This document shows positions 41,800-55,001 of a stretch of 64,000 nt of DNA, in pieces. The notes beneath the pieces were generated by a model. It did not search any database. It saw nothing but the letters and a program-made list of their open reading frames with translations, and was not told the origin of the DNA. This DNA comes from Spongilla lacustris. Lineage: Eukaryota > Porifera > Demospongiae > Spongillida > Spongillidae. A program made the position numbers and the translations under genes. Position 1 is the first letter of the stretch. Every line of letters starts with the position of its first letter. Where the stretch lies: the NCBI GenBank assembly GCA_949361645.1, contig OX442435.1:3954220-4018219 (forward strand), read 5' to 3'.

Positions 41800-42960
41800 T
41801 ATTGTGAATATCTCAGTGTAGAAATAACACTTATGGTTTAACATGGTTTATCATAAACCATTCAATGGTAAATTAAATCTAATACACTCAGACATACTAT
41901 CCATATGTACATAGATTTACTAACTAGTAATGGTTTAATTATTAAAAGTCGTTATTATGATTTTAATGATACTACCTGTATTGTGAATATCTCATTGTAG
42001 AAATAACACTTATGGTTTAACATGGTTTATCATAAACCATTCAATGGTAAATTAAATCTAATACACTCAGACATACTATCCATATGTACATAGATTTACT
42101 AACTAGTAATGGTTTAATTATTAAAAGTCGTTATCATTATTTTAATGATACTACCTGTATTGTGAATATCTCAGTGTAGAAATAACACTTATGGTTTAAC
42201 ATGGTTTATCATAAACCATTCAATGGTAAATCAAATCTAATACACTCAGACATACTATCCATATGTACATAGATTTACTAACTAGTAATGGTTTAATTAT
42301 TAAAAGTCGTTCTTATGATTTTAATGATACTACCTGTATTGTGAATATCTCAGTGTAGAAATAACACTTATGGTTTAACATGGTTTATCATCAACCATTC
42401 AATGGTAAATTAAATCTAATACACTTAAACATACTATCCATATGTACATAGATTTACTAACTAGTAATGGTTTAATTATTAAAACTCATTATCATGATTT
42501 TAATGATACTACCTGTATTGTGAATATCTCAGTGTAGAAATAAAACTTATGGTTTAACATGGTTTATCATAAACCATTCAATGGTAAATTAAATCTAATA
42601 CACTCAGACATACTATCCATATGTACACAGATTTACTAACTAGTAATAGTTTAATTATTAAAAGTCGTTATTATGATTTTAATGATACTACCAGTATTGT
42701 GAATATCTCAGTGGAGAAATGTCACGTATGGTTTAACATGGTTGATCATAAACCATTCAATGGTAAATTAAATCTAATACACTCAGACATACTAACCATA
42801 TGTAAATAGATTTACTAACTAGTAATAGTTTAATTAGTAAAAGTCGTTATCATGATTTAAATGATACTACCTGTATTGTAAATATCTCAGTGTAGAAATA
42901 ACACTTATGGTTTAACATGGTTGATCATAAACCATTCAATGGTAAATTAAATCTAATACA
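40430..42960 (+). repeat. HOR block E, copy 2
   Basis: Second copy of the 28,090-30,620 block. Its first part also belongs to the second unit of the 3,755-bp duplication, so it is a composite of two duplication events. Confidence 0.85.
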
Positions 42961-43839
42961 ATCAGACATACTATCCATATGTACATAGATTTACTAACTA
43001 GTAATAGTTTAAATATTAAAAGTCGTTATTATCATTTTAATCATACTACCTGTATTGTGAATATCTCAGTGTAGAAATAACACTTATGGTTTAACATGGT
43101 TTATCATAAACCATTCAATGGTAAATTAAATCTAATACACTCAAACATACTATCCAAATATATATACATTTACTAACTAGTAATGGTTTAATTATTAAAA
43201 GTCGTTCCTATGATTTTAATGATACTACCTGTATTGTGAATATCTCAGTGTAGAAATAACACTTATGGTTTAACATGGTTTATCATAAACCATTCAATGG
43301 TAAATTAAATCTAATACACTTAAACATACTATCCATATGTACATAGACTTACTAACTAGTAATGGTTTAATTATTAAAACTCATTATCATGATTTTAATG
43401 ATACTACCTGTTTTGTGAATATCTCAGTGTAGAAATAACACTTATGGTTTAACATGGTTTATCATAAACCATTCAATGGTAAATTAAATCTAATACACTC
43501 AGACATACTATCCATATGTACACAGATTTACTAACTAGTAATATTTTAATTATTAAAAGTCGTTATTATGATTTTAATGATACTACCTGTATTGTGAATA
43601 TCTCAGTGGAGAAATAACACGTATGGTTTAACATGGTTTATCATAAACCATTCAATGGTAAATTAAATCTAATACACTCAGACATACTATCCATATGTAC
43701 ATAGATTTACTGACTAGTAATGGTTTAATTATTAAAAGTCATTATCATGATTTTAATGATACTACCTGTATTGTGAATATCTCAGTGTAGAAATAACACT
43801 TATGGTTTAACATGGTTTATCATAAACCATTCAATGGTA

Positions 43840-44340
43840 AATTAAATCTAATACACGCAGACATACTATCCATATGTAAATAGATTTACTAACTAGTAAT
43901 AGTTTAATTAGTAAAAGTCGTTATCATGATTAAAATGATACTACCTGTATTGTAAATATCTCAGTGTAGAAATAACACTTATGGTTTAACATGGTTGATC
44001 ATAAACCATTCAATGGTAAATTGAATCTAATACACTCAGATCTTCTATCCATATGTACCTAGATTTACTAACTAGTAATGGTTACATTGTAAAAGTCGTT
44101 ATCATGATTACAATGATACTACCTGTATTGTGAATATCTCAGTGGAGAAATATCACATGGTTTAACATGGTTTATCATAAACCATTCAATGGTAAATTAA
44201 ATCTAATACACTCAGACATACTATCCATATGTACATAGATTTACTAACTAGTAATGGTTTATTTATTAAAAGTCGTTATGATGATTTTAATGATACTACC
44301 TGTGTTGTGAATATCTCAGTGTAGAAATAACACTTATGGT
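43840..44340 (+). repeat. Isolated divergent monomers of the right-edge type
   Basis: A monomer with GAATCTAATACACTCAGATCTTC, GTACCTAG, GGTTACATTGTAAAAG and GATTACAATG appears at about 44,020-44,160, surrounded by core-type monomers. The same form is otherwise seen only in the four-monomer HOR at 50.6-52.8 kb. It records exchange between the right edge and the interior of the array. Confidence 0.8.
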
Positions 44341-44735
44341 TTAACATGGTTTATCATAAACCATTCAATGGTAAATTAAATCTAATACACTTAAACATAC
44401 TATCCATATGTACATAGATTTACTAACTAGTAATGGTTTAATTATTAAAACTCATTATCATGATTTTAATGATACTACCTGTATTGTGAATATCTCAGTG
44501 TAGAAATAACACTTATGGTTTAACATGGTTTATCATAAACCATTCAATGGTAAATTAAATCTAATACAATCAGACATACTATCCATATGTACATAGATTT
44601 GCTAACTAGTAATAGTTTAATTATTAAAAGTCGTTATTATCATTTTAATGATACTACCTGTATTGTGAATATCTCAGTGTAGAAATAACACTTATGGTTT
44701 AACATGGTTTATCATAAACCATTCAATGGTAAATT

Positions 44736-46666
44736 AAATCTAATACACTCAAACATACTATCCATATATATATACATTTACTAACTAGTAATAGCTTAAT
44801 TATTAAAAGTCGTTATTGTGATTTTAATGATACTACCTGTATTGTGAATATATCAGTGTAGAAATAACACTTATGGTTTAACATGGTTTATCATAAACCA
44901 TTCAATGGTAAATCAAATCTAATACACTCAGACATACTATCCATATGTACATAGATTTACTAACTAGTAATGGTTTAATTATTAAAAGTCGTTCTTATGA
45001 TTTTAATGATACTACCTGTATTGTGAATATCTCAGTGTAGAAATAACACTTATGGTTTAACATGGTTTATCATAAACCATTCAATGGTAAATTAAATCTA
45101 ATACACTTAAACATACTATCCATATGTACATAGATTTACTAACTAGTAATGGTTTAATTATTAAAACTCATTATCATGATTTTAATGATACTACCTGTAT
45201 TGTGAATATCTCAGTGTAGAAATAACACTTATGGTTTAACATGGTTTATCATAAACCATTCAATGGTAAATCAAATCTAATACACTCAGACATACTATCC
45301 ATATGTACATAGATTTACTAACTAGTAATGGTTTAATTATTAAAAGTCGTTCTTATGATTTTAATGATACTACCTGTATTGTGAATATCTCAGTGTAGAA
45401 ATAACACTTATGGTTTAACATGGTTTATCATCAACCATTCAATGGTAAATTAAATCTAATACACTTAAACATACTATCCATATGTACATAGATTTACTAA
45501 CTAGTAATGGTTTAATTATTAAAACTCATTATCATGATTTTAATGATACTACCTGTATTGTGAATATCTCAGTGGAGAAATAACACTTATGGTTTAACAT
45601 GGTTTATCATAAACCATTCAATGGTAAATTAAATCTAATACACTCAGACATACTATCCATATGTACATAGATTTACTGACTAGTAATGGTTTAATTATTA
45701 AAAGTCATTATCATGATTTTAATGATACTACCTGTATTGTGAATATCTCAGTGTAGAAATAACACTTATGGTTTAACATGGTTTATCATAAACCATTCAA
45801 TGGTAAATTAAATCTAATACACTCAGACATACTAACCATATGTAAATAGATTTACTAACCAGTAATAGTTTAATTATTAAAAGTCGTTATCATGATTTAA
45901 ATGATACTACCTGTATTGTAAATATCTCAGTGTAGAAATAACACATGGTTTAACATGGTTGATCATAAACCATTCAATGGTAAATTAAATCTAATACAAT
46001 CAGACACACTATCCATTAGTACATAGATTTACTAACTAGTAATAGTTTAATTATTCAAAGTCGTTATTATCATTTTAATGATACTACCTGTATTGTGAAT
46101 ATCTCAGTGTAGAAATAACACTTATGGTTTAACATGGTTTATCATAAACCATTCAATGGTAAATTAAATCTAATACACTCAGACATACTATCCATATGTA
46201 CATAGATTTACTAACTAGTAATGGTTTAATCATTAAAAGTCGTTATCATGATTTTAATGATACTACCTGTATTGTGAATATCTCAGTGTAGAAAGAACAC
46301 ATATGGTTTAACATGGTTTATTATAAACCATTCAATGGTAAATTAAATCTAATACACTCAGACATACTATCCATATGTACATAGATTTACTAACTAGTAA
46401 TGGTTTAATTATTAAAACTCATTATCATGATTTTAATGATACTACCTGTATTGTGAATATCTCAGTGTAGAAATAAAACTTATGGTTTAACATGGTTTAT
46501 CATAAACCATTCAATGGTAAATTAAATCTAATACACTCAGACATACTATCCATATGTACACAGATTTACTAACTAGTAATAGTTTAATTATTAAAAGTCG
46601 TTATTATGATTTTAATGATACTACCAGTATTGTGAATATCTCAGTGGAGAAATATCACGTATGGTT
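44736..46666 (+). repeat. HOR block F, copy of 32,040-33,970
   Basis: Offset 12,696 bp (71 monomers). Anchors are CATATATATATACATTT, GAATATATCAG, CATCAACCATTC and the GGAGAAATAACACTTATGG monomer (32,878 and 45,574). Private changes include AATAGCTTAATT near 44,792 and TTATTCAAAG near 46,053. Similarity ends inside an open-frame monomer, where GATCATAAACC replaces GATAATAAACC. Confidence 0.85.
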
Positions 46667-47929
46667 TAACATGGTTGATCATAAACCATTCAATGGTAAA
46701 TTAAATCTAATACACTCAGACATACTAACCATATGTAAATAGATTTACTAACTAGTAATAGTTTAATTAGTAAAAGTCGTTATCATGATTTAAATGATAC
46801 TACCTGTATTGTAAATATCTCAGTGTAGAAATAACACTTATGGTTTAACATGGTTGATCATAAACCATTCAATGGTAAATTAAATCTAATACAATCAGAC
46901 ATACTATCCATATGTACATAGATTTACTAACTAGTAATAGTTTAAATATTAAAAGTCGTTATAATCATTTTAATCATACTACCTGTATTGTGAATATCTC
47001 AGTGTAGAAATAACACTTATGGTTTAACATGGTTTATCATAAACCATTCAATGGTAAATTAAATCTAATACACTCAAACATACTATCCAAATATATATAC
47101 ATTTACTAACTAGTAATGGTTTAATTATTAAAAGTCGTTCCTATGATTTTAATGATACTACCTGTACTGTGAATATCTCAGTGTAGAAATAACACTTATG
47201 GTTTAACATGGTTTATCATAAACCATTCAATGGTAAATTAAATCTAATACACTTAAACATACTATCCATATGTACATAGACTTACTAACTAGTAATGGTT
47301 TAATTATTAAAACTCATTATCATGATTTTAATGATACTACCTGTTTTGTGAATATCTCAGTGTAGAAATAACACTTATGGTTTAACATGGTTTATCATAA
47401 ACCATTCAATGGTAAATTAAATCTAATACACTCAGACATACTATCCATATGTACACAGATTTACTAACTAGTAATATTTTAATTATTAAAAGTCGTTATT
47501 ATGATTTTAATGATACTACCTGTATTGTGAATATCTCAGTGGAGAAATAACACCTATGGTTTAACATGGTTTATCATAAACCATTCAATGGTAAATTAAA
47601 TCTAATACAATCAGACATACTATCCATATGTACATAGATTTACTGACTAGTAATGGTTTAATTATTAAAAGTCATTATCATGATTTTAATGATACTACCT
47701 GTATTGTGAATATCTCAGTGTAGAAATAACACTTATGGTTTAACATGGTTTATCATAAACCATTCAATGGTAAATTAAATCTAATACACTCAGACATACT
47801 ATCCATATGTACATAGATTTACTAACTAGTAATGGTTTAATCATTAAAAGTCGTTATCATGATTTTAATGATACTACCTGTATTGTGAATATCTCAGTGT
47901 AGAAAGAACACATATGGTTTAACATGGTT

Positions 47930-48645
47930 TATTATAAACCATTCAATGGTAAATTAAATCTAATACACTCAGACATACTATCCATATGTACATAGATTTA
48001 CTAACTAGTAATGGTTTAATTATTAAAACTCATTATCATGATTTTAATGATACTACCTGTATTGTGAATATCTCAGTGTAGAAATAAAACTTATGGTTTA
48101 ACATGGTTTATCATAAACCATTCAATGGTAAATTAAATCTAATACACTCAGACATACTATCCATATGTACACAGATTTACTAACTAGTAATAGTTTAATT
48201 ATTAAAAGTCGTTATTATGATTTTAATGATACTACCAGTATTGTGAATATCTCAGTGGAGAAATATCACGTATGGTTTAACATGGTTTATTATAAACCAT
48301 TCAATGGTAAATTAAATCTAATACACTCAGACATACTATCCATATGTACATAGATTTACTAACTAGTAATGGTTTAATTATTAAAACTCATTATCATGAT
48401 TTTAATGATACTACCTGTATTGTGAATATCTCAGTGTAGAAATAAAACTTATGGTTTAACATGGTTTATCATAAACCATTCAATGGTAAATTAAATCTAA
48501 TACACTCAGACATACTATCCATATGTACACAGATTTACTAACTAGTAATAGTTTAATTATTAAAAGTCGTTATTATGATTTTAATGATACTACCAGTATT
48601 GTGAATATCTCAGTGGAGAAATATCACGTATGGTTTAACATGGTT
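47930..48645 (+). repeat. Two-monomer tandem duplication with a chimeric junction
   Basis: A dimer of 358 bp is repeated, giving open-frame monomers at 48,165 and 48,523. The first of these is a chimera: it has the left part of the open-frame variant (GGAGAAATATCACG) joined at the dyad to the TTTATTATAAACC variant. The predicted peptide therefore ends differently (...SICT rather than ...TICK). The crossover maps to the dyad region, about 48,270-48,290. Confidence 0.85.
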
Positions 48646-50639
48646 GATCATAAACCATTCAATGGTAAATTAAATCTAATACACTCAGACATACTAACCA
48701 TATGTAAATAGATTTACTAACTAGTAATAGTTTAATTAGTAAAAGTCGTTATCATGATTAAAATGATACTACCTGTATTGTAAATATCTCAGTGTAGAAA
48801 TAACACTTATGGTTTAACATGGTTGATCATAAACCATTCAATGGTAAATTAAATCTAATACAATCAGACATACTATCCATATGTACATAGATTTACTAAC
48901 TAGTAATAGTTTAATTATTAAAAGTCGTTATTATCATTTTAATCATACTACCTGTATTGTGAATATCTCAGTGTAGAAATAACACTTATGGTTTAACATG
49001 GTTTATCATAAACCATTCAATGGTAAATTAAATCTAATACACTCAAACATACTATCCAAATACATATACATTTACTAACTAGTAATGGTTTAATTATTAA
49101 AAGTCGTTCCTATGATTTTAATGATACTACCTGTATTGTGAATATCTCAGTGTAGAAATAACACTTATGTTTTAACATGGTTTATCATAAACCATTCAAT
49201 GGTAAATTAAATCTAATACACTTAAACATACTATCCATATGTACATAGACTTACTAACTAGTAATGGTTTAATTATTAAAACTCATTATCATGATTTTAA
49301 TGATACTACCTGTTTTGTGAATATCTCAGTGTAGAAATAACACTTATGGTTTAACATGGTTTATCATAAACCATTCAATGGTAAATTAAATCTAATACAC
49401 TCAGACATACTGTCCATATGTACATAGATTTACTAACTAGTAATGGTTTAATTATTAAAAGTCGTTATTATGATTTTAATGATACAACCTGTATTGTGAA
49501 TATCTCAGTGTAGAAATAACACTTATGGTTTAACATGGTTTATCATAAACCATTCAATGGTAATTTAAATCTAATACACTCAGACATACTATCCATATGT
49601 ACATAGATTTACTAACTAGTAATGGTTTAATTATTAAAAGTCGTTATTATTGTTTTAATGTTACTACCTGTATTGTGAATATCTCAGTGTAGAAATAACA
49701 CATAGTTTAACATGGTTTATCATAAACCATTCAATTGTAAATTAAATCTAATACACTCAGACATACTATCCATATGTACATAGATTTACTAACTACTAAT
49801 GGTTTAATTATTAAAAGTCGTTAGGATGATTTAAATGATACTACCTGTATTGTGAATATCTCAGTGTAGAAATAACACTTATGGTTTAACATGGTTTATC
49901 ATAAACCATTCAATGGTAAATTAAATCTAATACACTCAGACATACTATCCATATGTACATAGATTTACTAACTAGTAATGGTTTAAATATTAAAAGTCGT
50001 TATGATGATTTTAATGATACTACCTGTATTATGAATATCTCAGTGTAGAAATAACACTTATGGTTTAACATGGTTTATCATAAACCATTCAATGGTAAAT
50101 TAAATCTAATACACTCAGACATACTATCTATATGTACGCAGATTTACTAACTAGTAATGGTTTAATTGTTAAAAGTCGTTATGATGATTTTAATGATACT
50201 ACCTGTATTGTGAATATCTCAGTGTAGAAATAACACTTATGGTTTAACATGGTTTATCATAAACCATTCAATGGTAAATTAAATCTAATACACTCAGACA
50301 TACTATCCATATGTACATAGATTTACTAACTAGTAATGGTTTAATTATTAAAAGTCGTTATTATGATTTTAATGATACTACCTGTATTGTGAATATCTCA
50401 TTGTAGAAATAACACTTATGGTTTAACATGGTTTATCATAAACCATTCAATGGTAAATTAAATCTAATACACTCAGACATACTATCCATATGTACATAGA
50501 TTTACTAACTAGTAATGGTTTAATTATTAAAAGTCGTTATCATTATTTTAATGATACTACCTGTATTGTGAATATCTCAGTGTAGAAATAACACTTATGG
50601 TTTAACATGGTTTATCATAAACCATTCAATGGTAAATTA

Positions 50640-52800
50640 AATCTAGTACACTCAGACATACTATCCATATGTAGATAGATTTACTAACAAGTAATGGTTT
50701 AATTATTAAAAGTCATTATCATTATTTAGATGTTACTCCCTGTATTGTGAATATTTCAGTGTAGAAATAACTCTTATGGTCTAACATGGTTTATCATAAA
50801 CCATTCAATGGTAAATTGAATCTAATACACTCAGATCTTCTATCCATATGTACCTAGATTTACTAACTAGTAATGGTTACATTGTAAAAGTCGTTATCAT
50901 GATTACAATGATACTACCTGTATTGTGAATATCTCAGTGTAGAAATATCACATGGTTTAACATGGTTTATCATAAACCATTCAATGGTAAATTAAATCTA
51001 ATACACTCAGACATACTATCCATATGTACATAGATTTACTAACTAGTAATGGTTTAATTATTAAAAGTCGTTATGATGATTTTAATGATACTACCTGTAT
51101 TGTGAATATCTCAGTGTAGAAATAACACTTATGGTTTAACATGGTTTATCATAAACCATTCAATGGTAAATTAAATCTAATACACTCAGACATACTATCA
51201 ATATGTACATAGATTTACTAACTAGTAATGGTTTAATTATTAAAAGTCGTTATCATGATTTAAATGATACTACCTGTATTGTGAATATCTCAGTGTAGAA
51301 ATAACACATAGTTTAACATGGTTTATCATAAACCATTCAATGGTAAATTAAATCTAGTACACTCAGACATACTATCCATATGTAGATGGATTTACTAACA
51401 AGTAATGGTTTAATTATTAAAAGTCATTATCATTATTTAAATGTTACTACCTGTATTGTGAATATTTCAGTGTAGAAATAACACTTATGGTTTAACATGG
51501 TTTATCATAAACCATTCAATGGTAAATTGAATCTAATACACTCAGATCTTCTATCCATATGTACCTAGATTTACTAACTAGTAATGGTTACATTGTAAAA
51601 GTCGTTATCATGATTACAATGATACTACCTGTATTGTGAATATCTCAGTGTAGAAATATCACATGGTTTAAAATGGTTTATCATAAACCATTCAATGGTA
51701 AATTAAATCTAATACACTCAGACATACTATCCATATGTACATAGATTTACTAACTACTAATGGTTTAATTATTAAAAGTCGTTATGATGATTTTAATGAT
51801 ACTACCTGTATTGTGAATATCTCAGTGTAGAAATAACACTTATGGTTTAACATGGTTTATCATAAACCATTCAATGGTAAATTAAATCTAATACACTCAG
51901 ACATACTATCAATATGTACATAGATTTACTAACTAGTAATGGTTTAATTATTAAAAGTCGTTATCATGATTTAAATGATACTACCTGTATTGTGAATATC
52001 TCAGTGTAGAAATAACACATAGTTTAACATGGATTATCATAAACCATTCAATGGTAAATTAAATCTAGTACACTCAGACATACTATCCATATGTAGATAG
52101 ATTTACTAACAAGTAATGGTTTAATTATTAAAAGTCATTATCATTATTTAAATGTTACTACCTGTATTGTGAATATTTCAGTGTAGAAATAACACTTATG
52201 GTTTAACATGGTTTATCATAAACCATTCAATGGTAAATTGAATCTAATACACTCAGATCTTCTATCCATATGTACCTAGATTTACTAACTAGTAATGGTT
52301 ACATTGTAAAAGTCGTTATCATGATTACAATGATACTACCTGTATTGTGAATATCTCAGTGTAGAAATATCACATGGTTTAACATGGTTTATCATAAACC
52401 ATTCAATGGTAAATTAAATCTAATACACTCAGACATACTATGCATATGTACATAGATTTACTAACTAGTAATGGTTTATTTATTAAAAGTCGTTATGATG
52501 ATTTTAATGATACTACCTGTATTGTGAATATCTCAGTGTAGAAATAACACTTATGGTTTAACATGGTTTATCATAAACCATTCAATGGTAAATTAAATCT
52601 AATACACTCAGACATACTATCCATATGTACATAGATTTACTAACTAGTAATGGTTTAATTATTAAAAGTCGTTATCATGATTTAAATGATACTACCTGTA
52701 TTGTGAATATTTCAGTGTAGAAATAACACATAGTTTAACATGGTTTATCATAAACCATTCAATGGTAAATTAAATCTAATACACTCAGACATACTATCCA
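50640..52800 (+). repeat. Four-monomer HOR, three tandem units (~714 bp each)
   Basis: A divergent tetramer repeats three times. The marker CACTCAGATCTTC with GGTTACATTGTAAAAG falls near 50,830, 51,545 and 52,258, spaced 715 and 713 bp. Each tetramer also has TAACAAGTAATGG, TATTTAAATGTTACT and CACATAGTTTAACATGG monomers. Units differ from each other more than core duplicates do, so this is an older HOR near the array edge. Confidence 0.9.
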
Positions 52801-53130
52801 TATGTACATAGATTTACTAACTAGTAATGGTTTAATTATTAAAAGTCGTTATGATGATTTTAATGATACTACCTGTATTATGAATATCTCAGTGTAGAAA
52901 TATCACTTATGGTTTAACATGGTTTATCATAAACCATTCAATGGTAAATTAAATCTAATACACTCAGACATACTATCCATATGTACATAGATTTACTAAC
53001 TGGTAATGGTTTAAATATTAAAAGTCGTTATTATGATTTTAATGATACTACCTGTATTGTGAATATCTCAGTGTAGAAATAACACTTATGATTTAACATG
53101 GTTAATCATAAACCATTCAATGGTAAATTA

Positions 53131-53693
53131 AATCTAATACACTCAGCTGAACATACTATCCATATGTATCTAGATTTACAAACTAGTAATGGTTTATTAT
53201 AAAAAGTCGTTATTATGATTTTATTCATACTACATGTATTGTGTATGTCAGTGTAGAAATAATACTTATGGTTTAACATGGTTTATCATACACCATGATG
53301 ACGTCATATTAAATCTAAAACCTTTAAACATACTATCCATATAAATACAGATTTACTAACTAGTAATGTTTTAATTATTAATAGTCGCTACTATGATTTT
53401 CATGACACTACATGAATTGTGACAATCTCAGAGTAGAAATAACACTTATGGTTTAGCATGGTTTATCATGAACCATTCAATAGTAAATTAAATGTAATAT
53501 ACTCAGACATACTATCCGTATGTATCTAGATTTACTAACTAGTAATGGTTTAATTATTAAAAGTCGTTATTGTGATATTAATGAATCTATAGAAAGTGCG
53601 AATATCTCAGAGTAGAAATAACACATGGTTTAATATGGTTTATGATAAACTATTCAATTGTAAATTAAATCTAATACACTCAGACATACTATC
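53131..53693 (+). repeat. Decayed right edge of the Sat-179 array
   Basis: About three monomers show many substitutions and small indels, for example CTCAGCTGAACATAC, TTTATTATAAAAAG, GTGTATGTCAG, ACAATCTCAGAG and GAATCTATAGAAAG. One copy has TGACGTCA at 53,299-53,306 where the core has ATTCAATGG. The dyad is imperfect in each. The junction with the next satellite falls at CTATC/AAGATG (about 53,693), sharing ATC with both repeats. Decay at an array edge is expected where unequal exchange no longer homogenises copies. Confidence 0.88.
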
Positions 53694-54366
53694 AAGATGT
53701 AGATTATCGATGTAAAACAGAACAAGGCACAGTTATGTCGAATGACAGCACTGATGTATTCCATTATAGAAATAATCATTGATTCCTCAATGCAAGGGTG
53801 GGTATGGCTTTAGGATTCGATTGTAAAGAAGGTTCCCACCTATACATTCTCTATGGGAGAATCTGATTCTCGGACCATCAAGGTGTAAATTAGGACTTTA
53901 AACAGAATAAGGCGTAGTTATGCCAAGTTACAGCACTGCTGTACTCACTTCTAGGAATAATCATCAATTCCTTCATACTGTTGCGGCTGTGGCATCAGAA
54001 TCCAAATTAAAAGACGGTCCACACTCATACATTCACTACGGGAAAATCTGACTATCTTACCATCAAGATGTTGATTAACGACGTAAAACAGAACAAGGCA
54101 CAGTTATGTCGAATGACAGCTCTAATGTATTCTCTTCTAAGAATAATCATCGATTCATCCGTGCAAGTGCAGGTATGGCGTCAGGATTCAATTGAAAAGA
54201 AGGTTCCTACCCATACATTTTCTATGGGATAATCTTATCATCTGACCATCAAGATGTAGATCATCGATGTAAAACAGAACAAGGCACAGTTATGTCGAAT
54301 GACAGCACTGATGTATTCAATTAGAGGAATAATCATTGATTCCTCAATGCAAGGGCAGGTATGATT

Positions 54367-54410
54367 AGATTTTAAAGGTTTTAGATTTCAGGATGAGATT
54401 TTAAAGGTTT
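54367..54410 (+). repeat. Local 15-bp direct duplication within a Sat-186 unit
   Basis: AGATTTTAAAGGTTT occurs at 54,367-54,381 and again at 54,396-54,410. It replaces the normal ATGGCTTCAGGATTCAATTG region and looks like a private slippage or patch event in one monomer. Confidence 0.8.
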
Positions 54411-55001
54411 CCACCCATCCATTCTCAATGGTAAAATCTGATTATCTGACTATTAAGGTTTAAATTAGGACTTTAAACAGAACAAGACGAAGTTATGTCA
54501 AATGACAGCACTGATGTATTCACTTCTAGGAATAATCATTGATTCCTTCATGGAAGTGCAGGTATGGCTTCAGGATTCAATGGAACAGAAGGTTCCCTCC
54601 CACCCATATACTCTCCATGGGAAAATTTGACTATCTAACCATCAATAAGTAGATTATCAATGTAAAACAGAATAAGGCACTGTTATGTTGAATGACAGCA
54701 TTGATGTATTCTCTTCGAGGAATAATTATCATTTACTCCATGCAAGTGCGGGTATGGCTAAAGGATTCAATTAAAAAGAAGGTCCCCCCCATACATTCTC
54801 TATTGGAAAATCTGACTATCTAACCATCAAGATGTAAATTATCAACATAAAACAGAACAAGGCACAGTTATGTCGAATGACAGCACTGATGTATTCTCTT
54901 CTAGAAATAATCATTGATTTCTCAGTACAGGTGTGGATCTGGCTTCAGGATTAAATTGAAAAGAAGGTTCAAACCCATACGTTCTCCGTGGAAGAATCTG
55001 A

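Larger units (their letters stand above)
25274..48711 (+). other. Ten Sat-179 monomers with a 62-codon open frame, probably non-coding
   Basis: Open frames of 189 bp begin at 25,274, 27,599, 30,282, 33,858, 35,467, 39,222, 42,621, 46,554, 48,165 and 48,523. In ordinary monomers the same ATG frame ends at codon 32. Here TAG has become GAG and the nearby TAA has become TAT (GTGGAGAAATATCACG), and TGT has become AGT, so the frame runs to a TAA/TAG in the next monomer. The predicted peptide begins MYTDLLTSN and has no recognisable domain, signal or membrane segment. The copies differ only at a few residues (T/N, Y/C, N/H, D/Y) and always sit at the same place in duplicated blocks. That explains their conservation without selection on a protein. 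No promoter or splice context is evident. Confidence 0.75.
1..53130 (+). repeat. Sat-179: main 179-bp satellite array, homogenised core
   Basis: About 297 head-to-tail monomers of 179 bp fill this span without interruption by any other sequence. The period was measured directly: the same phase point occurs at 21,661 and 21,840, and the ten open-frame monomers are spaced at multiples of about 178.8 bp (1,609 = 9 units, 3,755 = 21 units). Some monomers are 178 bp or slightly shorter through small deletions, and a few are about 10 bp longer. Sequence is strongly AT-rich. All copies share one orientation, and the array begins mid-monomer at base 1, so it continues to the left. Monomers differ at a limited set of recurring positions and the same variant strings recur in order, which shows higher-order structure. 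No gene, tRNA or rRNA is visible inside. A length close to one nucleosome repeat is common in centromeric and pericentromeric satellites, so that role is possible but is inference. I do not recognise the satellite by name. Confidence 0.98.

Noticed and set aside
53299..53306. TGACGTCA as a cAMP-response element
   Set aside because: A single 8-bp match created by mutation in a decayed satellite copy, with no gene nearby.
1..53693. CRISPR-like regular repetition
   Set aside because: The whole 179-bp unit repeats with no unique spacers, and the sequence context is eukaryotic. It is satellite DNA.
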